Below are positions 8,102-15,355 of a stretch of 22,929 nucleotides of DNA, piece by piece. Made by a program: the position numbers and the translations under genes. The number at the start of each line of letters is the position of its first letter. Within the stretch, counting starts at the first letter, position 1. The DNA is from an uncultured Verrucomicrobiota bacterium (GTDB lineage: Bacteria > Verrucomicrobiota > Kiritimatiellia > RFP12 > UBA1067), in assembly GCA_937901395.1 (NCBI GenBank), contig CALCDB010000162.1, positions 1-22,929 on the forward strand, read 5' to 3'. Below the pieces are notes generated by a model. That model ran no database searches, was not told the origin of the DNA, and worked only from the letters and a program-made list of their open reading frames with translations.

Positions 8102-8257
8102 TTAAGCTTCAGGTTTCGTCTTCTTCAGACCAAGACCACGGCTGCCTTCCTTCCACTCCCCGCGTTTCTGCAGAAGATTGACGCGCTCAAAACGCTTCAA
8201 AACGTTGCGCTTAGAAGTAATCTTACCGGATCCTTTTAGAGATGCATGCTGGCTCAT
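8102..8257 (-). CDS. Small basic protein of the Verrucomicrobia/Chlamydiae type (51 residues)
   Basis: The short frame encodes 51 residues, rich in lysine and arginine, opening MSQHASLKGSGKITSKRN and continuing VLKRFERVNLLQKRGEW, then EGSRGLGLKKTKPEA. I recognise this as the small basic protein family described from Chlamydiae and Verrucomicrobia, which in some genomes lies next to rRNA genes. Its function is unknown; the composition suggests RNA or ribosome binding, which is inference. AAAGGA lies about 11 nt before the ATG, and an extended -10 overlaps the stop of the upstream lipoprotein gene, so it probably has its own strong promoter. A hairpin with a T-rich tail follows the stop. It is the best taxonomic marker in the window. 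Confidence 0.9.
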   Translation of the reverse strand: MSQHASLKGSGKITSKRNVLKRFERVNLLQKRGEWKEGSRGLGLKKTKPEA

Positions 8258-8285
8258 TGTATTCTATTCCTTTCAACATTTGTGT

Positions 8286-8294
8286 AGTATATCA
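8286..8294 (-). promoter_or_regulatory. Extended -10 promoter for the small basic protein gene
   Basis: The minus strand reads TGATATACT. The TGA is also the stop codon of the upstream lipoprotein gene (8292-8294). The hexamer ends 28 nt before the ATG at 8257, leaving a leader of about 20 nt that carries AAAGGA. Confidence 0.55.
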
Positions 8295-9329
8295 TTTTTT
8301 ATCGGTAGTTTCAACCGGGGGCAGAAGATGCTGAAACTCTTCTGACGCCTCAATCTTCGCCGCTTTGACTTGATTAATCACAAATTCCTGCATAAACGTC
8401 ACCTTGTCACGATTCTTCATTATTTTAACGATGTCCTCCAACTTTGGAACATCCTGCGCCTTCAATAAGATGTGGCTCGCGCGAACTTTCTCTGGCTGTG
8501 CTGGCTGGCCATCTTTCGCCTCTACCGCAGGAATCTTCTTCGTCACCAATATGAGATGATAACCGAATTGCGTCTTCACTGGATCCGAAAGCTTGCCAAC
8601 TGGCAAACTGAATGCCGCGTCTTCAAACGCCTTATCCATCATCCCACGAGGGAACTCATCAAGGTCCCCGCCCTGCTCAGCCGATGGACATTCCGACTTC
8701 GCCTTCGCGAGCTCCGCAAACTTCTCGGCCAATTTCGCCGGCTCCACCTTGTCCAATTCCGCCTTGATGTTCTTTATGCTTGCAGCTGCCGCCAGATTGT
8801 TGGAAGTAATGCCATCGACTATCGTCTTTGCCTCTCCATCATAATCCTTCTTCGGCAACTTGGCCTGCTCCGCCTCCATTAACTTGTCAATCAGCAAGAT
8901 GCTCTCAAACTCCTTACGAGCACGCTCCTCGCCAAGCGGATTCTTCTGGAAAAGCTCCTTTAGGCTTTTCGGCGCTTCGGGATTATCGGCAGTTCTTTTC
9001 TTAAGCTCATTCTCGCGCTCTTGATAATCGGCATCCGTAACCACATACCCTTGTGCCTTTGCGCGCTCAACCAACACATTCTCAACAATAAAGCTCTGCA
9101 CTAACTGATTGCCAATCATTTGCTTGGCATACTCGATCTGATCAGCATTGATCCTATCTCCTTCCGCCTTGATGATATTTGCCACATCGGCATCTATTTG
9201 GCTCTTCATCAATGTCGAGCCATTGACACTTATTGCGACGGCATCCTCTACCGTAGCATTATCCGCTTGGTTGCACCCAACAAGTACCGCGCCGATCATC
9301 ATCGCCGCACTGATATTCTTCATTGTCAT
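8292..9329 (-). CDS. Parvulin-like peptidyl-prolyl isomerase lipoprotein
   Basis: This predicted envelope foldase or chaperone has 345 residues. The N-terminus (MTMKNISAAMMIGAVLVGC) ends in a lipobox (LVGC, Cys19), so it is probably lipid-anchored. A helical SurA/PrsA-like N-terminal region covers about residues 25-165. A parvulin core spans about 196-266, with FAELAKAKSECPSAEQGGDL, FEDAAFSL and VKTQFGYHLILV. The strand that normally starts this fold, with the conserved histidine (A-S/R-HIL), is missing before the core. A matching VRASHILLKAQ appears after it, at residues 282-292. That suggests a permuted domain or the stub of a second domain. A good GGAGGT lies 8 nt before ATG 9329, which overlaps the recO stop as ATGA. 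Confidence 0.87.
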   Translation of the reverse strand: MTMKNISAAMMIGAVLVGCNQADNATVEDAVAISVNGSTLMKSQIDADVANIIKAEGDRINADQIEYAKQMIGNQLVQSFIVENVLVERAKAQGYVVTDADYQERENELKKRTADNPEAPKSLKELFQKNPLGEERARKEFESILLIDKLMEAEQAKLPKKDYDGEAKTIVDGITSNNLAAAASIKNIKAELDKVEPAKLAEKFAELAKAKSECPSAEQGGDLDEFPRGMMDKAFEDAAFSLPVGKLSDPVKTQFGYHLILVTKKIPAVEAKDGQPAQPEKVRASHILLKAQDVPKLEDIVKIMKNRDKVTFMQEFVINQVKAAKIEASEEFQHLLPPVETTDKK

Positions 9330-10015
9330 TTCAAATTACCTCCGTTACTTTTCATAATCATTCCAAGAACCGTCCTCCGAACATCGGAGGCACAATCCAA
9401 ATGGAACTGATAGAATACACCAATTACCCTTGCCGCGTCAAGGGGTATTTGTAAATTTTTTACATCGTTCGGTAAATCCCGCAGATACATTGATACCTCT
9501 TCCGATATCGGAATACGCCGTTCTCCACACAAAGAAAATCCACCATCTTTCCCCGCCTCTATCTCTGGCGATAGTCCCATCAAACGCAATACCTCCAATT
9601 CAAAAAACAGCATAGCCCTGATATTCACCGTATTCGATAGCCCATCAAGGCTCTTCGATAGTAGATTGAACCATTCAATGCATTCATCTCCTTGTGGCGC
9701 AAATTCCATCACCAACCAACGAAAATACCCAGCCATTACCAACCCTTCATAATTGCCTCGAAGACTTTCGCGCAATTCAACCGGTGAACACTCCCGCAAT
9801 GCATGCACATCCCCATGTGCACGCGCATAATATAGAATATCACACGTATAATTTAAATCGTATTGCCCCAGCAAAAAACTCTTGGGCCGGGCTGCGCCCT
9901 TAGCGACTGTAGCTATCCTTCCCTCCGGCAGTAGCCATGTGACAACATGGCTCGTTCTGGACCATGGAACGATTGACAAACAGATTGCCTCGCTTCTTAT
10001 TAATTCACCCGCCAT
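9326..10015 (-). CDS. recO: DNA repair protein RecO
   Basis: RecO anneals single strands and loads RecA at gaps, with RecR/RecF, in recombinational repair. The 229-residue product has the RecO N-terminal OB-fold pattern (EAICLSIVPWSRTSHVVTWL, then EGRIATVAKGAARPKS). The helical C-terminal part is weakly conserved, with LVMEFAP and LEVLRLMGLSPEI, the latter a recurrent RecO motif. The usual zinc cysteines are not evident. I chose ATG at 10015, which shares one base with the stop of the upstream HAD gene (TGATG); a TTG at 10018 is the only alternative. The gene is coupled by overlap to both neighbours, forming a rimO-HAD-recO-lipoprotein string. Confidence 0.88.
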   Translation of the reverse strand: MAGELIRSEAICLSIVPWSRTSHVVTWLLPEGRIATVAKGAARPKSFLLGQYDLNYTCDILYYARAHGDVHALRECSPVELRESLRGNYEGLVMAGYFRWLVMEFAPQGDECIEWFNLLSKSLDGLSNTVNIRAMLFFELEVLRLMGLSPEIEAGKDGGFSLCGERRIPISEEVSMYLRDLPNDVKNLQIPLDAARVIGVFYQFHLDCASDVRRTVLGMIMKSNGGNLK

Positions 10016-10950
10016 CAAAACCCAGGCAAATTAACTTGTCCGAAAACACAGACCTTACGTCCCTTCGAAAGCGTTCGATCGGATGTATCGTAGACAACGA
10101 ACTTGATACCATCAAAGCGCCTTGAAAGTTCTGAACGAATATAGCTTGAGACCGATTTCACATTGCCAACATCATCATCCGAAAAGCCGATTGAAACCGC
10201 TCTATCCAACCTCCCCGACCTTCTCAGCATATGGAATATATGCTCCACGAAATCTCGTATTGCGAACTCCTTGGCCAATTCCGGATGCGATGCATTCGGT
10301 ACGCACGCCAACTTTTCCCTGTAAATCGGGTCGCTTGCCATGCGATTCAAAAAGCCATCATAGGTAACTGCGGAATATCTGCACATGCTTAGATAATAGT
10401 CGAGCTCCTCTGCATCCGTACCAAACTCGTCATCACCTATGCCATCTATCCATTTCCGATATCCACGCAAATTCGACATCATCTCAATTCGCTCTTCTTC
10501 CGTAAGCGCATATCTAATGAATACTCTCACCGCCTTTTCGATAGTCGATGGCGAATGTCCCCTCGCCGTGACTATCGCGAACAATCTGCCTTCCCGTAAC
10601 GTCTTCTTTAACGCATTATAGCTTGGTCCAGGTCGCTCACCATGTGCGATTTTCTCCAATGCAATAATCGTATCTTCAATAAAATTATTACACCCGGGGC
10701 GATCCTCAAAATTTTCAAATGCCGTCGCCCATCCTCCATTCGATGGCGCTCGATAATGCTCGCGATCGTTCCTCACTATGGTATATGTCGCGGTTGATAC
10801 TTCAACCATGCGCCATTGCCCGTCATCATCCCGATGCTCTAATTTTATCTTCGTTGGCATGTGCAAGATATTGTCATCCCAATCAAAAATATAATACTTG
10901 AAATCACGCGAAGAGACTGATTCGTTTACGTATGGAATCGATTTCTTCAT
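10015..10950 (-). CDS. HAD-like hydrolase of unknown substrate
   Basis: The 311-residue protein is soluble by sequence and has HAD-superfamily motifs. Motif I is YIFDWDDNILHMPT (Asp23 as nucleophile, Asp25 as acid/base). Motif II is LFAIVTARGHSP (Thr128). A late acidic motif is IGFSDDDVGN (257-263), suitable for metal binding. Motif I has Asn27 where threonine or valine is usual. An insert of about 90 residues, rich in charged and aromatic residues, separates motifs I and II. A long helical insert carrying LRGYRKWIDGIGDDEFGTD precedes the last motif. I do not recognise a named family. GGAGAG lies upstream of the ATG, which overlaps the rimO stop (ATGA); the 3' end is coupled to recO. A phosphatase is likely; the substrate is unknown. 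Confidence 0.75.
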   Translation of the reverse strand: MKKSIPYVNESVSSRDFKYYIFDWDDNILHMPTKIKLEHRDDDGQWRMVEVSTATYTIVRNDREHYRAPSNGGWATAFENFEDRPGCNNFIEDTIIALEKIAHGERPGPSYNALKKTLREGRLFAIVTARGHSPSTIEKAVRVFIRYALTEEERIEMMSNLRGYRKWIDGIGDDEFGTDAEELDYYLSMCRYSAVTYDGFLNRMASDPIYREKLACVPNASHPELAKEFAIRDFVEHIFHMLRRSGRLDRAVSIGFSDDDVGNVKSVSSYIRSELSRRFDGIKFVVYDTSDRTLSKGRKVCVFGQVNLPGF

Positions 10951-12173
10951 ACAATCTCTCCGTCAAAATCAAAGCCACAAACCCGAACTAATTTAATCTT
11001 CACGAATTCACCAACCATCGCCTTCCCATTGATTCTCACCACTCCATCAACATCTGGAGCCTGAGACTCCATTCGCGCTATCCCAGGCGCCACTACTAGC
11101 GCCTTATATACATTGCCAAGCATTCTTTTCGCCTTGAGCTTCCATATCCGTGCTTGTAATTGCATCACCTTCCGCTCTCGTTCCTCCGCAACCGCTCGCG
11201 ATGGTCTACCGCTTAATGCCGAGCCCTTCGTCCCCGCCTCGGGAGAATAGGCAAAGGCTCCAAGATGATCGAATTGCATACGCCTAAGATCCGATAGCAA
11301 CGCCTTGAACCGAAGCTCTGTCTCGCCTGGGAATCCCGTCATAATCGTCGTTCGAATAGTAATCTCGGGCACGATTTCCCTAAGCACTTCCGTCGCTGCG
11401 CGCGATGGCACTATCGCCGCCTTACGGTTCATCCGCTCTAATATCGCAGGAACAGTATGTTGAATTGGAATATCCACATATTTTACCGCATGCTTGGCTC
11501 TCAACAGCCAATCAATGAAATCCTCGGTAATCTCGCTTGGATACGAATATAATACGCGAATCCAGAAATCCCCTTCTAAACGATCCAATTTCCAAAGAAG
11601 ATCGGATAGAACGCTCGTCTTCTCCCGCCAGAGCATTGGATCTTGCGCAACGATATTGAGCTCTCTGCAACCGCTTTTAATTAACGCTTTTGCCTCTCGC
11701 AGGATTGATGCCATTGATCGAGAGCGATACTTTCCGCGAATCAAAGGTATCGCACAATATGCACAACGATGCGCGCACCCCTCTGCAATTTTCAAGTATG
11801 CGAATGCTCTACCAGTGAATCTGAGAGCTGGCAACTTCGGTTCAATCCATTTATCCGGAACGCCGATCCACTCATCTACCCCCGGAAATTCCCTTACCCT
11901 CTTTGGATAGCGCTGTGGGTAGCATCCAGTTATTACCACACGTTTGAAATTGCCACGCTTCTTAAGTTCCAATGCCCTACGAATCTCATACTCGGCTTCT
12001 TCGCGTGCACTTTCTATGAAAGCGCATGTGTTTACGATTACCATATCCGCACGATCAGGATCAGGCGATAACTTATACCCTTTGCTGAGCAGATTGCCGA
12101 CCGATACTTGTAGATCAACCGCGTTCTTAGCGCACCCAAGCGATACCAATGCTATGGAACCATTCATTTTCAT
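10947..12173 (-). CDS. rimO: Ribosomal protein uS12 methylthiotransferase RimO
   Basis: RimO adds a methylthio group to the conserved aspartate of ribosomal protein uS12. The product has VSLGCAKNAVD (Cys14), IVNTCAFIESAREE (Cys50) and ITGCYPQRYP (Cys84) for one cluster, and EGCAHRCAYCAIP (C133, C137, C140) for the radical SAM cluster. A TRAM-like C-terminus follows. GCAKNxVD and the following pattern distinguish RimO from MiaB and MtaB. The 408 residues are slightly short for the family. An extended -10 lies 8 nt before the ATG at 12173 and no Shine-Dalgarno site is visible, so the mRNA is probably leaderless. An ATG at 12167 is an alternative. It heads the rimO-HAD-recO-lipoprotein string. 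Confidence 0.94.
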   Translation of the reverse strand: MKMNGSIALVSLGCAKNAVDLQVSVGNLLSKGYKLSPDPDRADMVIVNTCAFIESAREEAEYEIRRALELKKRGNFKRVVITGCYPQRYPKRVREFPGVDEWIGVPDKWIEPKLPALRFTGRAFAYLKIAEGCAHRCAYCAIPLIRGKYRSRSMASILREAKALIKSGCRELNIVAQDPMLWREKTSVLSDLLWKLDRLEGDFWIRVLYSYPSEITEDFIDWLLRAKHAVKYVDIPIQHTVPAILERMNRKAAIVPSRAATEVLREIVPEITIRTTIMTGFPGETELRFKALLSDLRRMQFDHLGAFAYSPEAGTKGSALSGRPSRAVAEERERKVMQLQARIWKLKAKRMLGNVYKALVVAPGIARMESQAPDVDGVVRINGKAMVGEFVKIKLVRVCGFDFDGEIV

Positions 12174-12181
12174 TGTGTATA

Positions 12182-12190
12182 ATTATATCA
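12182..12190 (-). promoter_or_regulatory. Extended -10 promoter giving a leaderless rimO mRNA
   Basis: The minus strand reads TGATATAAT, a perfect extended -10 whose TGA is the folC stop codon (12188-12190). Only 8 nt separate the hexamer from the rimO ATG at 12173, so transcription should begin at or next to the start codon. Confidence 0.65.
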
Positions 12191-13390
12191 TACCTTGAGC
12201 AATTCCGCCATATCAAAGCGACTCGCTTGCCATGGATATCCGCCTAATCTTACTAATGCCTCTCCCGCTAAGAACAGCGATCCGCAAATTAATGTGGGCA
12301 TATCACCAGATAGACTTATCGCCTCTGATAAGGATGCTACGCTTCTTGCATCAATTCCATGATCACACATCTTCTTCGCCGTATCTTCCGCGCTCAACGA
12401 ACGTTGATTGTTCGTTTTTACCGCGAATGCCTGATTTATCAGCGGTGACAATATGGTCAATACGGCATCCACATCTTTATCTCCACAAAACCCCGCGATC
12501 AAATTATATTTTCTTCCTTGCAATGCATCGTAAAGCGCGCTTGCCGCTGGTGGATTGTGCGCACCATCAATTATGAAATTCCCTACTCGCTGAAGTCGTC
12601 CTGGCCAAACCACCGATTTCAGACTACTCGTCCTTACGCCCAAAACTTTCAAAGCCGCCAATGCCGTCATTGCATTCTCACGATTAAACTTTCCATCAAG
12701 AGCAAAGTCACTTGGTATTTCACTCTCGTCCGTCATCTCGGGTGCATAATAAAATGGTGCGCCAACTTCGCGCGCTCGCGCTTCTATAAGCTCACGTACC
12801 GAAGTTGCATTATTCCCCAATACGATTGAAACTCCGCTCTTAATGATCCCTGCCTTTTCCATCGCGACTTTCTCGACTGTATCGCCAAGCCATTCGCAAT
12901 GATCTAACCCTATCTTTGTGATAATACATATCTCTGGCTTGCAAACGTTGGTGGCGTCCAACCTACCACCTAAGCCACATTCTAATATCACCCTATCCAT
13001 GTCCATTTCCGAATACAATAAAAAAGCTATCGCAGTAAGCGCTTCAAAAAACGTTACCTCGCAATCCAATTCTACGATCGCCTCATTCACCTTATTGGCG
13101 AACACCTCTAGTGTTGCATCGTCAACAATTCTACCATTGACAAAATACCGCTCGTTCAAGCTTACTAAATGCGGCGATGTATATCTACCGATTCTCTCTC
13201 CAACCTCCCGTAACGCCGCGTCAAGAATGGCGCATACCGCCCCCTTGCCATTCGTTCCCGCCACATGAATCGCTCGAAGCTTTCGTTCCGGACTCCCCAA
13301 TCGCGTCAATAGCTCATGAATCGTATCAAGCCCAAGCTTCATACCAAAACGCCTACGCGCTGCGAGCTGTTCAATCAATTTGAGATCCAT
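12188..13390 (-). CDS. folC: Folylpolyglutamate synthase / dihydrofolate synthase
   Basis: FolC adds glutamate to dihydropteroate and/or folates with ATP. The 400-residue product has the Mur-ligase-like P-loop AIHVAGTNGKGAVCAI (glycine-rich loop about residues 45-50), and TSPHLVSLNERYFVNG. It also has the LECGLGGRLDATNV block, ITKIGLDHCEWLGDTVEKVA with EKAGIIKSG, and FIIDGAHNPPAA in the C-terminal domain. All are FolC signatures. Whether it has both activities cannot be read from the sequence. In-frame codons continue upstream to 13441, but those residues look unlike FolC and would lie deep in the prenyltransferase gene. MDLKLIEQLAARRRFGMKLG at 13390 is the natural start, with a 16-nt overlap. 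Confidence 0.93.
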   Translation of the reverse strand: MDLKLIEQLAARRRFGMKLGLDTIHELLTRLGSPERKLRAIHVAGTNGKGAVCAILDAALREVGERIGRYTSPHLVSLNERYFVNGRIVDDATLEVFANKVNEAIVELDCEVTFFEALTAIAFLLYSEMDMDRVILECGLGGRLDATNVCKPEICIITKIGLDHCEWLGDTVEKVAMEKAGIIKSGVSIVLGNNATSVRELIEARAREVGAPFYYAPEMTDESEIPSDFALDGKFNRENAMTALAALKVLGVRTSSLKSVVWPGRLQRVGNFIIDGAHNPPAASALYDALQGRKYNLIAGFCGDKDVDAVLTILSPLINQAFAVKTNNQRSLSAEDTAKKMCDHGIDARSVASLSEAISLSGDMPTLICGSLFLAGEALVRLGGYPWQASRFDMAELLKV

Positions 13391-14280
13391 ACCGCCAACA
13401 CTGCCGAAACAGCATAACCGCATATGATCAGCCAAAGCCAATGATCGGTAAGCAATACCCGCTCCGGCCTACCAACATCCGCCTTACGCCATGTTAAATA
13501 CGCATACCGAGAAAGCCCTGCCAATACGAATATTGAAGTTATCCATAAATATGAAAAATGTTCGCCCGTCTTGGATATTATGGTATAGCAGAAATATTCT
13601 CCAAATGAGGCGATTGCCGCGACCCCAATCAGTATGATTAGAACATTTTGATGGTAATGCCGCAATACTGCGCGCGATGCGACCGAGGTCTCCAACTCGC
13701 TCTTACGTTTGCAAAACGCCAAGAACATCGCCAATGTAAATGTGCACGTGAACAACCATGGCGAAATATACGCCCCAATGATGGCCGCTCCCGCAATCGC
13801 CCGCAACACAAATCCCGTCGCCAATATAACTACATCAAGATAAGGCACATGCTTCAATAAACCAGTATATAAGCATTGCATCACCGTATAAGCCAACATC
13901 GTGGCAAATGCGATTGTTCTTGACGGCATTAAAATCACCACTAATGCAGGATATGCGAACCCTACCGCAAACAACAACAATGCAACGCGAATAGCACTCA
14001 ATTGTGAAATCTTGCCAGCCGCGATCGGCCTTAGCCGCTTTGTCGGATGCAATCTATCCGCATCATAGTCAGAAATATCATTTAATAAGTAAAACGCAGA
14101 TGATACCAATGAAAATGCTCCAGCCATCGCAAAGGCCATTATGAACGATTTCCAACTCAGCACAATCTCTCTTTGCGATGGATCAGCAACAGAAAAAAAC
14201 CAGGCCATCATCACTACACCGTTCTTGGTCCACTGATCAACACGTAAGGCCAATGCCCAGTTTTTCAAACGCTCAATCAT
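13375..14280 (-). CDS. UbiA-superfamily prenyltransferase, decaprenyl-phosphate phosphoribosyltransferase-like
   Basis: The 301-residue product has about eight or nine membrane segments. The first UbiA motif is NDISDYDADRLHPTKRLRPI (67-86). The N-terminal LRVDQWTKN, the HPxKRxRPIA extension, the HVPYLDVVILATGFVLRA segment and the C-terminal GRPERVLL match enzymes that transfer phosphoribose to polyprenyl phosphate. An example is mycobacterial DPPR synthase, whose product leads to a lipid-linked arabinose donor. Ubiquinone- or heme-type UbiA enzymes lack this combination. By analogy it should couple PRPP to a polyprenyl phosphate in the inner membrane, but no oxidase/reductase partner is in the window. 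The ATG lies 8 nt inside the preceding repeat-protein gene, so the two are coupled; folC overlaps its end. Confidence 0.85.
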   Translation of the reverse strand: MIERLKNWALALRVDQWTKNGVVMMAWFFSVADPSQREIVLSWKSFIMAFAMAGAFSLVSSAFYLLNDISDYDADRLHPTKRLRPIAAGKISQLSAIRVALLLFAVGFAYPALVVILMPSRTIAFATMLAYTVMQCLYTGLLKHVPYLDVVILATGFVLRAIAGAAIIGAYISPWLFTCTFTLAMFLAFCKRKSELETSVASRAVLRHYHQNVLIILIGVAAIASFGEYFCYTIISKTGEHFSYLWITSIFVLAGLSRYAYLTWRKADVGRPERVLLTDHWLWLIICGYAVSAVLAVWISN

Positions 14281-15355
14281 TATCAGTGCTCCACCTGATC
14301 AAACCCCAAAATAATGAATGCCTGGTTTCAGACCCAGCCGACTCTGTCTCATATAATGTCCAAAACTTAGACCAATTACGATTTACAGAATCCACCCAAC
14401 GAATCGGAAATAAAGATAGGAACCTCCCATGCCAAACTCCGTTCTCATCGGTATTCGATTCCCAAAGTGGCCATAAGCGAAAATAATCATCTCCATTTAC
14501 GTAGAATGGAAACACTCTTGTTTCATTTGGCAATATTTCGACCAACCTCCAGCCAAATCTAGTAATGCTTCCTACTTCCTCGCCGTCGACATACGAAAAG
14601 TTCTCAATATGTTCATAGAACGGAAATACACTTGTCCGATTGCGTAAACGCATACGCTCAATTTCAACTATCGGCAATGGGAACCTTCCTCGCCACCCAT
14701 CATTGGTCTCCGCATATGAGAAGAAAGGCGGCAAGAACAACCATTGTTGCTCACGCTCCCGATTTACCCGTCCGCAAAGCGGCCAAAGCATCCACGAGTA
14801 CCCTTCACCTCCGGTATCGCGATCTGGAAAACATGTTTTCCAATTCCAAAGCGGCCACAATGCATAAAAATGATCATCCTCACGATTATGACTGACGCCA
14901 CAAAGAGGAAATAGCCCCCAAGAACCATCATCTCGCCAATGAAATAATGGAAATAAAATCGCATTGGTTGTCATCCAAGTCGCATCCTTCGGCCTCGGCA
15001 TCTTATATTGCATCCAAATCGGCCAAAGACAAAACTTAAAATCATACATCAAAAGGAAATGCGGATGATACCCAGCAATTGGGAACAACCCCATGTAATC
15101 TTCACCCAGTTGCGTTTCGCCATTCCACCAAAGCGGAAGAATCTCAAATTGGTATCCACCCTCTGCCGCCGTCTGATAATGCGTAAAATAACAGAATCGC
15201 CACCAATCCTTGTGCGCGGTGAAGACCGGCCACAATACATCAGTAGTGTCTCCCTCATGTGACCAAATAGGTCGCAAAGCGGTATAATCAGGCTTTTGCT
15301 GGTAAAATGGCAAAACCTCAAACGAAGCGGCCAGAATGACCAGACTACCTAGCAT
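14273..15355 (-). CDS. Aromatic-proline (LWPLW/LFPLF/VFPFY) repeat protein of unknown function
   Basis: The 360-residue protein starts with a short hydrophobic stretch (LGSLVILAASFEVLPFY) that may be a signal peptide or anchor. The rest is built from about 15 copies of a five-residue core, [VLFI][WF]P[LIVF][WFYC]. They lie near residues 14, 27, 41, 72, 90, 110, 134, 148, 166, 190, 207, 224, 243, 281, 294 and 315. The copies are separated by polar, aromatic-rich linkers of about 9-37 residues. The spacing suggests repeated beta hairpins, for instance a propeller or an extended beta sheet, probably outside the cytoplasm. I know similar unnamed proteins from Lentisphaerae-type genomes but no function. 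It overlaps the TPR gene by 11 nt and the prenyltransferase by 8 nt, so co-production is likely. Confidence 0.8.
   Translation of the reverse strand: MLGSLVILAASFEVLPFYQQKPDYTALRPIWSHEGDTTDVLWPVFTAHKDWWRFCYFTHYQTAAEGGYQFEILPLWWNGETQLGEDYMGLFPIAGYHPHFLLMYDFKFCLWPIWMQYKMPRPKDATWMTTNAILFPLFHWRDDGSWGLFPLCGVSHNREDDHFYALWPLWNWKTCFPDRDTGGEGYSWMLWPLCGRVNREREQQWLFLPPFFSYAETNDGWRGRFPLPIVEIERMRLRNRTSVFPFYEHIENFSYVDGEEVGSITRFGWRLVEILPNETRVFPFYVNGDDYFRLWPLWESNTDENGVWHGRFLSLFPIRWVDSVNRNWSKFWTLYETESAGSETRHSLFWGLIRWSTDND

Noticed and set aside
13391..13441. Upstream extension of folC to 13441
   Set aside because: The extra 17 residues have no FolC likeness and lie inside the UbiA gene; ATG 13390 begins the conserved N-terminus.
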